From NCBI GenBank assembly GCA_963702105.1, contig OY969712.1, positions 5,208,001-5,272,000 on the forward strand: a stretch of DNA of 64,000 nt, read 5' to 3'. The translations under genes were made by a program, and so were the position numbers. Of the stretch, positions 42,194 to 50,585 are shown one piece after another. The notes below the pieces were generated by a model. The model saw only the letters and a program-made list of their open reading frames with translations, did no database searches and was not told where the DNA came from. This DNA comes from ZC4RG20 sp963702105. GTDB lineage: Bacteria > Pseudomonadota > Gammaproteobacteria > Steroidobacterales > Rariloculaceae. Position 1 is the first letter of the stretch. Each line of letters starts with the position of its first letter.

Positions 42194-43084
42194 TCATGCG
42201 TCCGCCGCCGTCCCCAGCGCCGTCTCGAGCGCGGCCAGCATGCCTTCGAGACTCGGGCTATCGGCCTCGGCCGCGACCTCGAGGCCGAGCGCGCGCACGG
42301 CCGCCGAGGTCGAGGGACCGATCGTGACGAGGCGCGCGGCTGCGTCGAGGGCCACCTGGTTCGCGAAACCCTGCACGGCCGAGGGGCTCGCGAGCAGCGC
42401 GGCGTCGACGCCGAGCGCCGCATAGGACCGCTTGGGCCGAGCCGGTGCAGCGGCCACCGTGCGATAGACGTCGAAGCGCGTGCAGTCCGCGCCGGCATCG
42501 CGCAGGGTTCGTTCGAGCGTGTCGCGCGCGGTCGCGGCGAGCGCGGCGACGACGCGCGCTCGCGGTTTATGCGCTCTCGGCTCATGCGCCTGCGGCTCAT
42601 GCGCCTGCGGCTCATGCGCCTGCGGATCGTGCGGATCGTGCGCTTGCGGATCGTGCGCCGCATGACGCTCGCTCCCGATGAGCGCGGCGAGGCTGCGCGC
42701 CAGGGTCTCGGCCGTGCCTTCGCCGACGAGATCGGCGCGCCCCAGCCTGCGGCGTGCCGCCTCGGCCGTGGCTGCGCCGACGACGGCGATACGAGCCTTC
42801 TCGATGCGGGCGTCGATGCGCGCGTCCGCCGCGCCGCAAAGGTCCGCGAACGCCTCGACGCCGCGGCGGGACGTGAACACGAGCCAGTCCGTGCGCGCCG
42901 CTGCTTCCGTGAGCGCAGCTCGGAGCTCCGCCGTATCGATGGCCGCGGCCGCGATGCAGGGCAGCGAGACGGCGGCGATGCCGCGCCGCTCGAGCTCCGC
43001 GGCCCAGGCCGCGCAGTCCTCCTCGGCGCGCGTCAGCAGCACGCGCAAAGCGCGCACGGCCGTTGCCGGTGCGCGCGCCCTCAC
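42194..43084 (-). CDS. hemD: Uroporphyrinogen III synthase with repeat insertion
   Basis: Cyclises hydroxymethylbilane to uroporphyrinogen III. 296 residues, longer than usual (about 250). Two Rossmann-like halves: VLLTRAEEDCAAWAAELERRGI, DWLVFTSRRGVEAFADL, and DVYRTVAAAPARP, ALLASPSAVQGFANQ, ARLVTIGPSTSAAVRALGL. Between them lies an AHEPQ-type repeat (about residues 143-175) from a 15-base tandem repeat near 42584-42660. An AAAGGAGG ribosome site precedes the GTG at 43084. HemD diverges strongly, so context (hemC before, hemB after) supports the call. Confidence 0.92.
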   Translation of the reverse strand: MRARAPATAVRALRVLLTRAEEDCAAWAAELERRGIAAVSLPCIAAAAIDTAELRAALTEAAARTDWLVFTSRRGVEAFADLCGAADARIDARIEKARIAVVGAATAEAARRRLGRADLVGEGTAETLARSLAALIGSERHAAHDPQAHDPHDPQAHEPQAHEPQAHEPRAHKPRARVVAALAATARDTLERTLRDAGADCTRFDVYRTVAAAPARPKRSYAALGVDAALLASPSAVQGFANQVALDAAARLVTIGPSTSAAVRALGLEVAAEADSPSLEGMLAALETALGTAADA

Positions 43085-43126
43085 TGCGGGCCTCCTTTCA
43101 TCGTGTGCCTCGCTTCACTGCGAGCC

Positions 43127-43198
43127 TCCTCGCGGCCCTCTCACTCCTCGCGGTCGTCCGGCTCCTCGCGGTCGCCTGACTCCTCGCGGCCGTCTCAC
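43127..43198. repeat. Four tandem 18-base repeats between hemC and hemD
   Basis: Four units starting TCCTCGCGG at 43127, 43145, 43163 and 43181; each 18 bases, differing mainly in the second half. The array ends at the hemC stop codon. It could set the spacing or mRNA structure between hemC and hemD; repeat number may vary between strains. Confidence 0.75.
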
Positions 43199-44109
43199 TC
43201 GGGCGCTCCGAGCAGGTCCCAGAGGTTTTCCACCGTGCGCGAGGGCGTGTCGCCCCGGACGCCCGCGGACAGGACGCGGCCGCCGCGCTCGAGCATCGCG
43301 ACGAGCTCGAAGGCGTCGTCGCCCGGCACGCAATACGCCCCGAAAGCCGTGTTGCAGCCGCCCTCCGCGCGTTCGAGCGCGTCGCGCTCGATGCCGACCG
43401 CTACGCGGCTCGCGGCGTCGTCGAGACGCTCGAGCGCGGCGCGGACGCCCGCATCGTCGCTTCGGCATTGCACGGCCAGAGCGCCCTGCGCGGGCGCGGG
43501 GATGAAGCGGCGCGGATCGAGCCGGATCGTCGCCAGCCCGTCGAGCGCGCCGTCGAGCGCGTCGCCGCCTTCGCGCAGGCGCTCGATACCGGCCGCCGCG
43601 AGCACGATCGCGTCGTAGCCGCCGTCGCGCAGCTTGCCGATGCGCGTCGGCACGTTGCCGCGCAACGGTTCGACGGCGAGGTCGGAGCGCAAGTGTCTGA
43701 GCCAGACGCCGCGCCGCACCGAGGAGGTGCCGACGCGCGCGCCGCGGCCGAGCGGCAGGAAGCCGCGCTCGGTGTCGACGAGCTCCTCGCGCACGACGAG
43801 CACGTCGGCGGGATCGACGCGCGCCGGCACGGCGCCGATCGCGAGCCCGGGCGGGGAGACGGTCGGAAGGTCCTTGAAAGAGTGCACCGCGAGATCGATG
43901 TCGCCCGCGAGCAGCGCGCTTTCGATCTCGCGCACGAATACGCCCTGCGCGCCGATCGTGCCGAAAGAGGGCGCCTGCGAGCGGTCGCCGGCCGTGCGGA
44001 TGATCTCGATGCGCGTCGGGTAGCCCGCGGCCTCGAGCTGCGCGGCGACCGTGCCGGCCTGCGTGAGCGCGAGGTCCGAGCCGCGCGTGCCGAGCTTGAG
44101 CTGCGTCAA
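43195..44109 (-). CDS. hemC: Porphobilinogen deaminase (hydroxymethylbilane synthase)
   Basis: Polymerises four porphobilinogens. 304 residues: LGTRGSDLALTQAGTVAAQL, GVFVREIESALLAGDIDLAVHSFKDLP, GRGARVGTSSVRR, RGNVPTRIGKLRDGGYDAIVLA, and the dipyrromethane-cofactor cysteine in EGGCNTAFGAYC. The TTG start at 44109 overlaps the hemA stop (TTGA) and gives LTQLKLGTRGS; the frame upstream is unrelated. Middle of the hemA-hemC-hemD-hemB-hemL run. Confidence 0.96.
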   Translation of the reverse strand: MTQLKLGTRGSDLALTQAGTVAAQLEAAGYPTRIEIIRTAGDRSQAPSFGTIGAQGVFVREIESALLAGDIDLAVHSFKDLPTVSPPGLAIGAVPARVDPADVLVVREELVDTERGFLPLGRGARVGTSSVRRGVWLRHLRSDLAVEPLRGNVPTRIGKLRDGGYDAIVLAAAGIERLREGGDALDGALDGLATIRLDPRRFIPAPAQGALAVQCRSDDAGVRAALERLDDAASRVAVGIERDALERAEGGCNTAFGAYCVPGDDAFELVAMLERGGRVLSAGVRGDTPSRTVENLWDLLGAPE

Positions 44110-45476
44110 GATCCCGTCTCCTGCTCGGCTCCGCGCCGCTCGCGCGGGCCGCGGGCCGCCGAGCCGACGCTCCCGCGCTCGAGCGCGGCGCGCAGCTCGT
44201 CGGCAAATTCGGGGTCGAGGCCGCTCAGGAAGGCTTCGACCGAGCCGTCGGGCCCGGAGTACATGAGCCCCCGGAGGCCGACGCAGGGGATGTGCGCAAA
44301 GCGCCGCGCGAGCGCGCCGACCCATGTCTCGATGGCCGCACGCTCCTCGGCGCCGAGGCCTTTGAGCTCCTTCTTGAGCAGGCGTTCGACGCCTTCCTCG
44401 GCCGTGCGGCGATAGCGCTGCTGGAGCGTGCCGAACAACGGACCGTAGAACCGCTCGGCGAAGCGGTCGCGAAGACCCTGCAGCGCGCGGTCCACGTGCT
44501 CGCGTGCGTCGGCCGCGTGCATGAGACGGGCCGCCCGATTCGTCTCGGCGCGGCGCACGATCTCGTCCATGCCGACGCGCGGCACGCCGAGGCGTGCGCA
44601 GGCCTCGGGGTCGGCGTCTGCCGGAATCGCCATGTCCACGACGAGCGGCGCACGGCGCGACTTCGGGGCTGCCGCGAGCCGCGCGAGCGCGGGCGCCGTC
44701 AGCACGGCCTCGGGCGCACCCGTCGCGCAGAGCACGGCCTCGACGGGCGGGGGTTCCGCGAGGAAGGATTCGAGCGAGGCATGTTCGACCGAGAAGCGGG
44801 CCGCGAGCGCCTCGGCGCGGGCAGCCGTGCGGTTCACGACCACGAGCGGAATACCGGACGGGGCGAGCGCGAGCGCGGCGCGCTCGGTCATGGGCGAGAC
44901 GCCCACGAGCGCCACGGGGCCGGGCGTGGCCGCGACTCGCTCGCGAAGCATCTCCACGGCGATTTCGGCCAAGGAGACGCGGCCTTCGTTGAGGCCGGTC
45001 TCGCCGCGGACGCGGGCGGCGATCTTGAGCGCCTCGTCGAAGACGAGCTCGAGCGCGGGACCCGCAAGGCCGAGCTCGCGTGCGCGCTCGAATGCGGTCC
45101 GGACCTGACCGACGATCTCGGTCTCACCGACGCAGGCCGAATCGAGGCCGGCCGCGATGAGAAACAGGTGCTCGGCCGCGCCTTCGCCCTGCCAGGCCCT
45201 GAGCCGGCGTTCGGCCTCACCGGGGCCGGCCTGTCGGCCCGTGAGCAGCGCGAAGACCTGCCGGCGCAGGTCGGGACCCGGCGTGCGGCCCGTGCGCGAG
45301 AAGATGAGCTCGACCCGGTTGCAGGTGCCGATGTAGGCGAGCTCGCCCAGATGGAGCTCGCGCGCGAAGGCCGCGAGGCGCGCCGCGATCTCGTCTTCGC
45401 GCAGCGTGAATTCGGCCAGCGATTCCGTGCCGCCCTGGCGCCAGGAGACGCCGATCATTCCCAGGTGATCCAGCAA
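44106..45476 (-). CDS. hemA: Glutamyl-tRNA reductase
   Basis: First committed enzyme of C5 heme synthesis, reducing Glu-tRNA to glutamate-1-semialdehyde. 456 residues: catalytic Cys in IGTCNRVELIF, LFLIAAGLDSACVGETEIVGQV, NADPH-binding domain (VALVGVSPMTERAALAL, where the usual GxGxxG is not conserved), and a helical dimerisation tail. The TTG at 45476 gives eight residues before the first strand as in E. coli HemA; ATG 45458 is the alternative. Start of the minus-strand heme cluster. Confidence 0.95.
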   Translation of the reverse strand: MLDHLGMIGVSWRQGGTESLAEFTLREDEIAARLAAFARELHLGELAYIGTCNRVELIFSRTGRTPGPDLRRQVFALLTGRQAGPGEAERRLRAWQGEGAAEHLFLIAAGLDSACVGETEIVGQVRTAFERARELGLAGPALELVFDEALKIAARVRGETGLNEGRVSLAEIAVEMLRERVAATPGPVALVGVSPMTERAALALAPSGIPLVVVNRTAARAEALAARFSVEHASLESFLAEPPPVEAVLCATGAPEAVLTAPALARLAAAPKSRRAPLVVDMAIPADADPEACARLGVPRVGMDEIVRRAETNRAARLMHAADAREHVDRALQGLRDRFAERFYGPLFGTLQQRYRRTAEEGVERLLKKELKGLGAEERAAIETWVGALARRFAHIPCVGLRGLMYSGPDGSVEAFLSGLDPEFADELRAALERGSVGSAARGPRERRGAEQETGS

Positions 45477-45499
45477 GCTGCGGTCCCGAACGAAGAAAG

Positions 45500-45524
45500 A
45501 AAAAAGGGGTCAGAGCCCTTTTTT
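45500..45524 (+). repeat. Dispersed palindromic repeat, forward copy of a pair
   Basis: Core GGGGTCAGAGCCC, about 24 bases upstream of the hemA start; partner at 45562-45586 after 37 bases. The pair marks the boundary between the heme cluster and the NahK-like kinase gene. Confidence 0.86.
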
Positions 45525-45561
45525 CGATCAACCGAGTCGGGCGCGGCGAGCCGACCGCTCG

Positions 45562-45586
45562 AAAAAAGGGCTCTGACCCCTTTTTT
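45562..45586 (-). repeat. Dispersed palindromic repeat, inverted copy of a pair
   Basis: Partner of 45500-45524. It is the right-most copy in the window; none was found in the remaining 18 kb. Confidence 0.86.
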
Positions 45587-45606
45587 CTACCAAACCCGGC
45601 GCGCTG

Positions 45607-46695
45607 CTATGTCACAGGAGTGTCACGGGCCGCGAGGCGCTCCGGAGCGAAGGCCGCTTCGACGACGGCCCGCATCACGACGAGCTCGGCGCGGACCGAG
45701 CGCGCGAGCTCGAGCTGGCAGCGCGTGCGCGCCTGGTTGTGCGCACTCGAGGAGGGGTAGCGGCGGCGGTCCCAGCCGAAATAGCGCTCCGCCAGCGCGT
45801 CGGCGCAGAAGCGCGCGGCGAGCTCGATGGTAATGGTCAGGGTCGCGTCCGGGATCGCCGACCACTCCGGTTCCGCGAGCAGGCCCTCCGCGCCCCGTGC
45901 GTACCCGCGCACGGCGGCTTCGAACAGCGGCACCGAGAAGCCGGCCTTCGGCGCGTCCTCCGGCGCGGGATGGCACCAGGAACGCATCGCGTCGCCGAGC
46001 TCGAGTGCGACGGGCATGCGGCCCAGCGTGTCGAGATCGATGAGACAGAGCGCGCGGTCCGTGCCGCGCTCGAACACGATGTTGGAGACCTTGGGATCGC
46101 CGTGCACGATGCGGTCGGGCGCGCGCGGCAGCGGCGGCAGCTCGGCCGCCGAGGCGAAAACCTCGGCCGCGAGCGCCGCGACCGCCGCGTGCTCGCGATG
46201 CGATCGATGCTCCTCGAGCGCCTTACGAAGGCGCGCGAGATGCGCCGCCGTATCGTGAACCCCGAGCCGGGCGTTTGCGAACTGGTGATCGAGGTCCGCC
46301 ACGGCGCGATGAAACGCGGCCAGCGCCGCGCCGGCCTGCTCGGCCTGAGCGGGCGATTCGAGCGCGTCGCGCGTGACTCCGTCGATCTCGGTCAGCGCGC
46401 GCCATGTTTCTCCCGCGCAGCCGAACCACAGGGCGCCGCGCGTCGTCGGCACGACGAGCGGCGTCGGCCGGCCGAGGGCGGCGAGATGGCGCGTCACCCG
46501 ATCGATGTCGGCGTTGATCTCGGGCGGAAAGACCGCGTTCACGCGCTGCAGCACGAGGCGCGTGCCCGCGCGGCTGCGCGCGTGCCACGTGCGATTGATG
46601 AGGCCGGAGGATGCCGCGCGCAGGGACTCGGGCGCGACGTCGTAGGCCTCGAGCACGGCCGGGTCCGGCCGCTCGGTATCGGGATTCGTACTCAC
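45607..46695 (-). CDS. NahK-like sugar kinase of the APH/choline kinase fold
   Basis: About 362 residues. Kinase motifs: RLVLQRVNAVFPPEINADID (ATP lobe), DRIVHGDPKVSNIVF (catalytic loop Asp), LCLIDLDTLG (metal-binding Asp), ALELGDAMRSW. The VNAVFPPEIN, IDLDTL..MP...LGD..R and AHNQARTRCQLEL segments resemble N-acetylhexosamine 1-kinase of Bifidobacterium, suggesting a sugar 1-kinase rather than drug resistance. The GTG at 46695 gives VSTNPDTERPDP. Substrate not determined by sequence alone. Confidence 0.78.
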   Translation of the reverse strand: MSTNPDTERPDPAVLEAYDVAPESLRAASSGLINRTWHARSRAGTRLVLQRVNAVFPPEINADIDRVTRHLAALGRPTPLVVPTTRGALWFGCAGETWRALTEIDGVTRDALESPAQAEQAGAALAAFHRAVADLDHQFANARLGVHDTAAHLARLRKALEEHRSHREHAAVAALAAEVFASAAELPPLPRAPDRIVHGDPKVSNIVFERGTDRALCLIDLDTLGRMPVALELGDAMRSWCHPAPEDAPKAGFSVPLFEAAVRGYARGAEGLLAEPEWSAIPDATLTITIELAARFCADALAERYFGWDRRRYPSSSAHNQARTRCQLELARSVRAELVVMRAVVEAAFAPERLAARDTPVT

Positions 46696-46839
46696 GCAGC
46701 GATCATAACTCGGGCGGCAACGCGCGTTGGGGCCGGCATTCGAGAGGGAATCAAACCGCCGGCCCTTTGTCATATTGCTCTACTTACCCGCGGCCGCGGG
46801 CCGGCCGTTGAGTGCTCAGCACAAGGAGTGGAGTCGACG

Positions 46840-47388
46840 ATGTCCCGTTGCACCCGCGCCCCCCTCGGGGTCGTACTGCTCGCGGCCGCCGTGCCACCCA
46901 CCTTCGGTCAGCCGCCGAGCACGGCCCGCAATGACGCGGCGGGCGAGAAGAAAACCGCACGCGATCGGGCTCCGACGCGCTGCATCTCGCTTCTCGACCT
47001 GCAGCGCACCGAAATTCTCGACGACCGTACGATTCTGTTTCATATGCGCGGCGGTACCGTCTATCTGAACCACCTCGGGCGCGAATGCCCTGGGCTCGAG
47101 CGCGAAAAGCGCTTCATGTACAGCCCGACGAGCACGCAGCTCTGCGCCATCGACGGCGTTACCGTCATAGAGAAGTGGGACTTCGGCTTCACGCGCGGCT
47201 TCACGTGCGCCCTCGGCCGCTTCGACCCGATCACGCCCGACGAGTACGAGGCCGCCGTCCAAGCGGCTTCGAAGCAGGACGAAGCCGCGCAAACGTCCGC
47301 GGCCGACGCGCGCCCGCAAGGCGACGCGCGCCCGCAAAGCAATGCGCGAACCGAGGTCGGGGCCCCCGCACCGCCGAAGTCGAGATAG
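46840..47388 (+). CDS. Secreted protein of unknown function, DUF6491-like
   Basis: 182 residues. Signal peptide (basic MSRCTRAP, hydrophobic core LGVVLLAAAV, probable cleavage after FGQ). The mature part has CISLLDLQRTEILDDRTILF, GGTVYLNHLGRECPGL and CALGRFDPITPDEY, a pattern I associate with the DUF6491 family of small periplasmic proteins with conserved cysteines. A Gln/Ala/Asp-rich tail ends it. AAGGAGTGG precedes the ATG. Function unknown. Confidence 0.7.
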   Translation: MSRCTRAPLGVVLLAAAVPPTFGQPPSTARNDAAGEKKTARDRAPTRCISLLDLQRTEILDDRTILFHMRGGTVYLNHLGRECPGLEREKRFMYSPTSTQLCAIDGVTVIEKWDFGFTRGFTCALGRFDPITPDEYEAAVQAASKQDEAAQTSAADARPQGDARPQSNARTEVGAPAPPKSR

Positions 47389-47397
47389 CGCGTCCGT

Positions 47398-48801
47398 TCA
47401 GTCGCCCGGCAGCGCGACGCGCTTGCCGTTGACCGTGAGCTTGCCGTGCTCGAGACGCAGCGCGGACTTGTAGCGATTCCCCGCGTTCTCGAGGTAGCCG
47501 CGCAGCGCGAGCAGCGGCACGAGCACGGCGGCCTGTCCCTGCGCGATCGGCGCGATCTGCTGTTCCCGCGGCGACCCGCTGCGGCGCAACCGATTCTCGA
47601 GCACCGCGGCCACCGCGCGCTCGACGAGCACCTTGGACGCTGATACGTCCGCGCGGGCCTCGAGGATTCGGGTCCAGAAATCCACGGCCAAGAGATCGAC
47701 AGCCGAGTGCTGCGGCAGCGCCGCCTTATCCACGCTCGCTTCAGCGCGTACTTCGAGCGGCTCGCCGTCGAAGCTCAGCTCGAGCGTCTCGATCTCGAGG
47801 CTCGGACCGGCCGCGAGCAAAGCATGGATCGAAGGCTCGAGCACGTCGGCGGCCTCCTCGGGCGGCAAGACGTTCGCCTCGATGCGCCGGGCCGCGTCGG
47901 AGTAGTCGCGCAGCGCTCGGAGGTCGAGTCGGCGGATGCGGCCGTGCAACCGCGGACTGCCGATTCGCCCCTCCTCGCCGGCGTGCATCGTGTCTGCGCT
48001 GATTTCGAGCGTGCCTTCGAGCAGCCGCATCGCGTCGATCGTCCCCTGGGCGTTCACAGCGAGCACGGTTGCGTCGAGCTCGCGCGTACTGTCCGCACTC
48101 TCGAGCGACGCGCCCTCGGCCTTGAGCGTGGCCTTGTTCACCGCGGCGCCGCCGCTCGCAAGCGCGCTCTCGGTCGTGAGCTCGACGCCTCGGAGCGAGA
48201 GGCTGCCCGCGGCCTGCTCGAGGCGCAGGGTCGCGGCCGTCCCATGTGCCGTGAGGCGGCTGCGGCGAAGCGAGCCGACGAGCCGGCCGCCCGAGAACGA
48301 GAGGTGCGCCGCAGCCGTTTGCCGGTCGAGCGCCGGCAACTCCGCGGCAAACCGCAACTCGCCGCCGAGACTCGTGCGCGCATCGAATCGAAAGGGGTAC
48401 GCGGTCGCGGTGCCGGCGGCGGGTTCGGGCCGCGCCTCGATCTGCACGAAACCGAAAAAGAAGCCGTGCTCGAGCGAGACCGGCCCGTGCTCGAAATCGA
48501 CGACGACCCGTATCGCACCCGGCGCACCCGGCGCGCTCGGAGCACCCGGCGCAATCGGCGACGCCGCGCCGGCGCCTGCGCCGCCAGCTGCCGCAACAGG
48601 TGCGACCGTGAGCCGTGCGCGGCTACGGAACCAGCCGCGCTCGTAAGCGTCGATCCTGGCCTCGAGCGGTTCGCTGGCATCGATCGCCGCGATGCGAGCC
48701 TCCACGGCCCGCTGCGTGAGCCTGCCGAACAGGGGCGGCAGCAGGAGCAGCGCGAGCAGCCCGAGCGCGACGAGCGCGATGCCGATGCCGCGGGCAGTCA
48801 T
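47398..48801 (-). CDS. YdgA-like DUF945 protein
   Basis: 467 residues with one N-terminal membrane anchor (GIALVALGLLALLLLPPLFG), then a long beta-rich extracytoplasmic domain. Family marks seen: YERGWFRSRARLTV, FEHGPVSLEHGFFFGF and GTLEISADTM. An Ala/Pro/Gly-rich insert occurs at about residues 70-95. Function of YdgA proteins is not established; they are inner-membrane anchored. Starts within the stop of the ferritin-like gene (ATGA), so the two form an operon. Confidence 0.83.
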   Translation of the reverse strand: MTARGIGIALVALGLLALLLLPPLFGRLTQRAVEARIAAIDASEPLEARIDAYERGWFRSRARLTVAPVAAAGGAGAGAASPIAPGAPSAPGAPGAIRVVVDFEHGPVSLEHGFFFGFVQIEARPEPAAGTATAYPFRFDARTSLGGELRFAAELPALDRQTAAAHLSFSGGRLVGSLRRSRLTAHGTAATLRLEQAAGSLSLRGVELTTESALASGGAAVNKATLKAEGASLESADSTRELDATVLAVNAQGTIDAMRLLEGTLEISADTMHAGEEGRIGSPRLHGRIRRLDLRALRDYSDAARRIEANVLPPEEAADVLEPSIHALLAAGPSLEIETLELSFDGEPLEVRAEASVDKAALPQHSAVDLLAVDFWTRILEARADVSASKVLVERAVAAVLENRLRRSGSPREQQIAPIAQGQAAVLVPLLALRGYLENAGNRYKSALRLEHGKLTVNGKRVALPGD

Positions 48802-49451
48802 GAGGCGGCCGCCGCGCGCTGAAAAGCGTCGAGCAGCCGCTCGTAGAGTGCGCGCTCGAAGCCGAGAAACGCATTCGCGCGCGCGTCGCTGAGCTCGCCG
48901 CTCATCTCGAGGCGGCTCGCCATGTCGTCGAGGTGATTGCGCTCCTCACCGAGCACGCGCTTCAGCGACATGGCGAGGCCGGCCCGCTTCAGCGTCTGCT
49001 CGTAAAGCTTGTAGAACCAAAGCGCGCGGAATTCGACGATCAGCGACATGTAGAGATACGTGGCCGCGCGGCTGCGCTGCCTCGCGAGCGCGGCCGCCAT
49101 GCGGGCCTCGAGGCGCTGGAAGTACATGCGCGCAGCGGCCGGCGCGAGCAGATCCCCGGCCGTGTACTCGAGCGGGCGCGCCGCAGCCTTCTCTGCCTGA
49201 CGCTTCATGAAATAGGCGTGATGGGCTTCTTCGGCAACGTGGCGCAGCGTCGCCTGATCGATGGCCGCGGAGTGCTGCGTCGCCATGATCTTGTGACTGC
49301 CGAGATGCTCGAGCAGGGACAGCGTGTTGATGAAACGCCCGTGCACGGCCGCCTGCGAGACGATGCGCCCGAGCAGCGCGCGCGTCTGCAGCACGAGCGC
49401 TTCGTTGTGCGCCTCGAAGTCGGAGAGCGCGTTTTCGAGCCAGGATTCCAT
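48798..49451 (-). CDS. Ferritin-like, putative diiron protein of unknown function
   Basis: 217 mostly helical residues. Four metal-ligand-type sites occur in the order of a four-helix diiron bundle: Glu in SLLEHLGSHK, ExxH in EEAHHAYFMK, Glu in IVEFRALWFYK, and ExxH in GEERNHLDDM. No named family recognised. A plausible oxygenase or iron-storage fold. Upstream gene of the YdgA-like protein; 264 bases of gene-free DNA precede it, with GCCGCGGCCGA direct repeats around 49480-49515. Confidence 0.7.
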   Translation of the reverse strand: MESWLENALSDFEAHNEALVLQTRALLGRIVSQAAVHGRFINTLSLLEHLGSHKIMATQHSAAIDQATLRHVAEEAHHAYFMKRQAEKAAARPLEYTAGDLLAPAAARMYFQRLEARMAAALARQRSRAATYLYMSLIVEFRALWFYKLYEQTLKRAGLAMSLKRVLGEERNHLDDMASRLEMSGELSDARANAFLGFERALYERLLDAFQRAAAAS

Positions 49452-49715
49452 GCGGTGCCTCTGCTTCGGCTCATGGCCGCGGCCGAAGTTTCTCTCGTCG
49501 CCGCGGCCGAGCGTTTCTCGAGGATCGAGATGATATGCGTTGCCTCGAAGGCTAATCAAAGGTGCGGCACGCCGGTCCCTGCGCGTCTCGTTTCTGCTCC
49601 GCATGTGTTTGATCGGTTGCAAGATTTTCGGCCCCGCAATGCACGGGCTTTGGAAACCTTCGCTTTGCCGCCCCGGCCGCAGACGGTAACATCGGGAGAA
49701 CGAGGAGGAGCGACG

Positions 49716-50585
49716 ATGCGAAACCGATTCACACCGCTGGCCCTGGCGGCGGCTTCGGCCTTCGTGCTTTGCGGCACGGCCGCGGCGCAGCAGGCCGCCG
49801 CCGGCAAACCGGTGCCCGCCGAGCCGGCGCGCGCCCAGGACGCGAGCCGAGGGGCGGCGCAGGCGGCGCAGGCGTCGGAGCCCTCCGCGCAGCGCTCGCC
49901 GCAAGGCGGCACCTGGGCCTCGATCGCCCGGCTGCCGGATTGGAGCGGGCTCTGGGAGCCTGCCTTCGGCGGCGGCCGCGACAATCCGAAGCCCATGCTG
50001 ACGCCCGAGTACGAAGCCAAGTACGAGGCCTACCTGGCCGCCCGCAAGAGCGGCAAGGTTCAGGACACCCCGTCCGCGAACTGCGTCCCGCCCGGCATGC
50101 CCGGCATCATGACGCAGCCCTATCCCTACGAGTTTCTGTTCACGCCGGGCAAGGTCACGATCCTCGTCGAGGCCTACAGCCAGTGGCGCCAGATCTTCAC
50201 GGACGGGCGGCCCCTGCCGAAGGATCCGGACCCGGCCTACAACGGCCACTCCATCGGCCATTGGGAGGGCGATACGCTCGTCGTCGAGACGGTCGGGTTC
50301 GTTTCCGACACGCCCATGGGCGGCATCTACGGGATGCAGCACAGCGACAAGATGCGCATCGTCGAGCGTATGCACGAGCTCGACCCGGAGCAGCTCGAGA
50401 TCCAGACGACGGTCTACGATCCCGAGGCGCTGCAAGTACCGTGGACGACGAAGCGGGTCTACGGCCGTCACAAGGATTGGACACTGGACGAATACGTGTG
50501 CCAGCAAAACAACCGCAACTACACCACCGCCACGGGGAAGGCCGGTGTCGATCTGAAGTTCGACGACGAGGCTGACAAGCAATGA
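49716..50585 (+). CDS. Secreted protein of unknown function
   Basis: 289 residues. Signal peptide (MRNRFTPLALAAASAFVLCG, cleavage near AAAQQA), an Ala/Gln/Pro-rich linker to about residue 65, then a domain with LPDWSGLWEPAFGG, CVPPGMPGIMTQPYPYEFLFTP, GRPLPKDPDPAYNGHSIGHW and VVETVGFVSDTPM. This pattern recurs in secreted proteins of Steroidobacter- and Sphingomonas-like bacteria; no function known to me. GAGGAGGAG precedes the ATG. Stop overlaps the DUF6152 gene (ATGA). Confidence 0.83.
   Translation: MRNRFTPLALAAASAFVLCGTAAAQQAAAGKPVPAEPARAQDASRGAAQAAQASEPSAQRSPQGGTWASIARLPDWSGLWEPAFGGGRDNPKPMLTPEYEAKYEAYLAARKSGKVQDTPSANCVPPGMPGIMTQPYPYEFLFTPGKVTILVEAYSQWRQIFTDGRPLPKDPDPAYNGHSIGHWEGDTLVVETVGFVSDTPMGGIYGMQHSDKMRIVERMHELDPEQLEIQTTVYDPEALQVPWTTKRVYGRHKDWTLDEYVCQQNNRNYTTATGKAGVDLKFDDEADKQ

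Noticed and set aside
45607..46695. Aminoglycoside resistance gene
   Set aside because: The fold is shared, but sequence segments match sugar 1-kinases (NahK) more closely and the context is chromosomal backbone.
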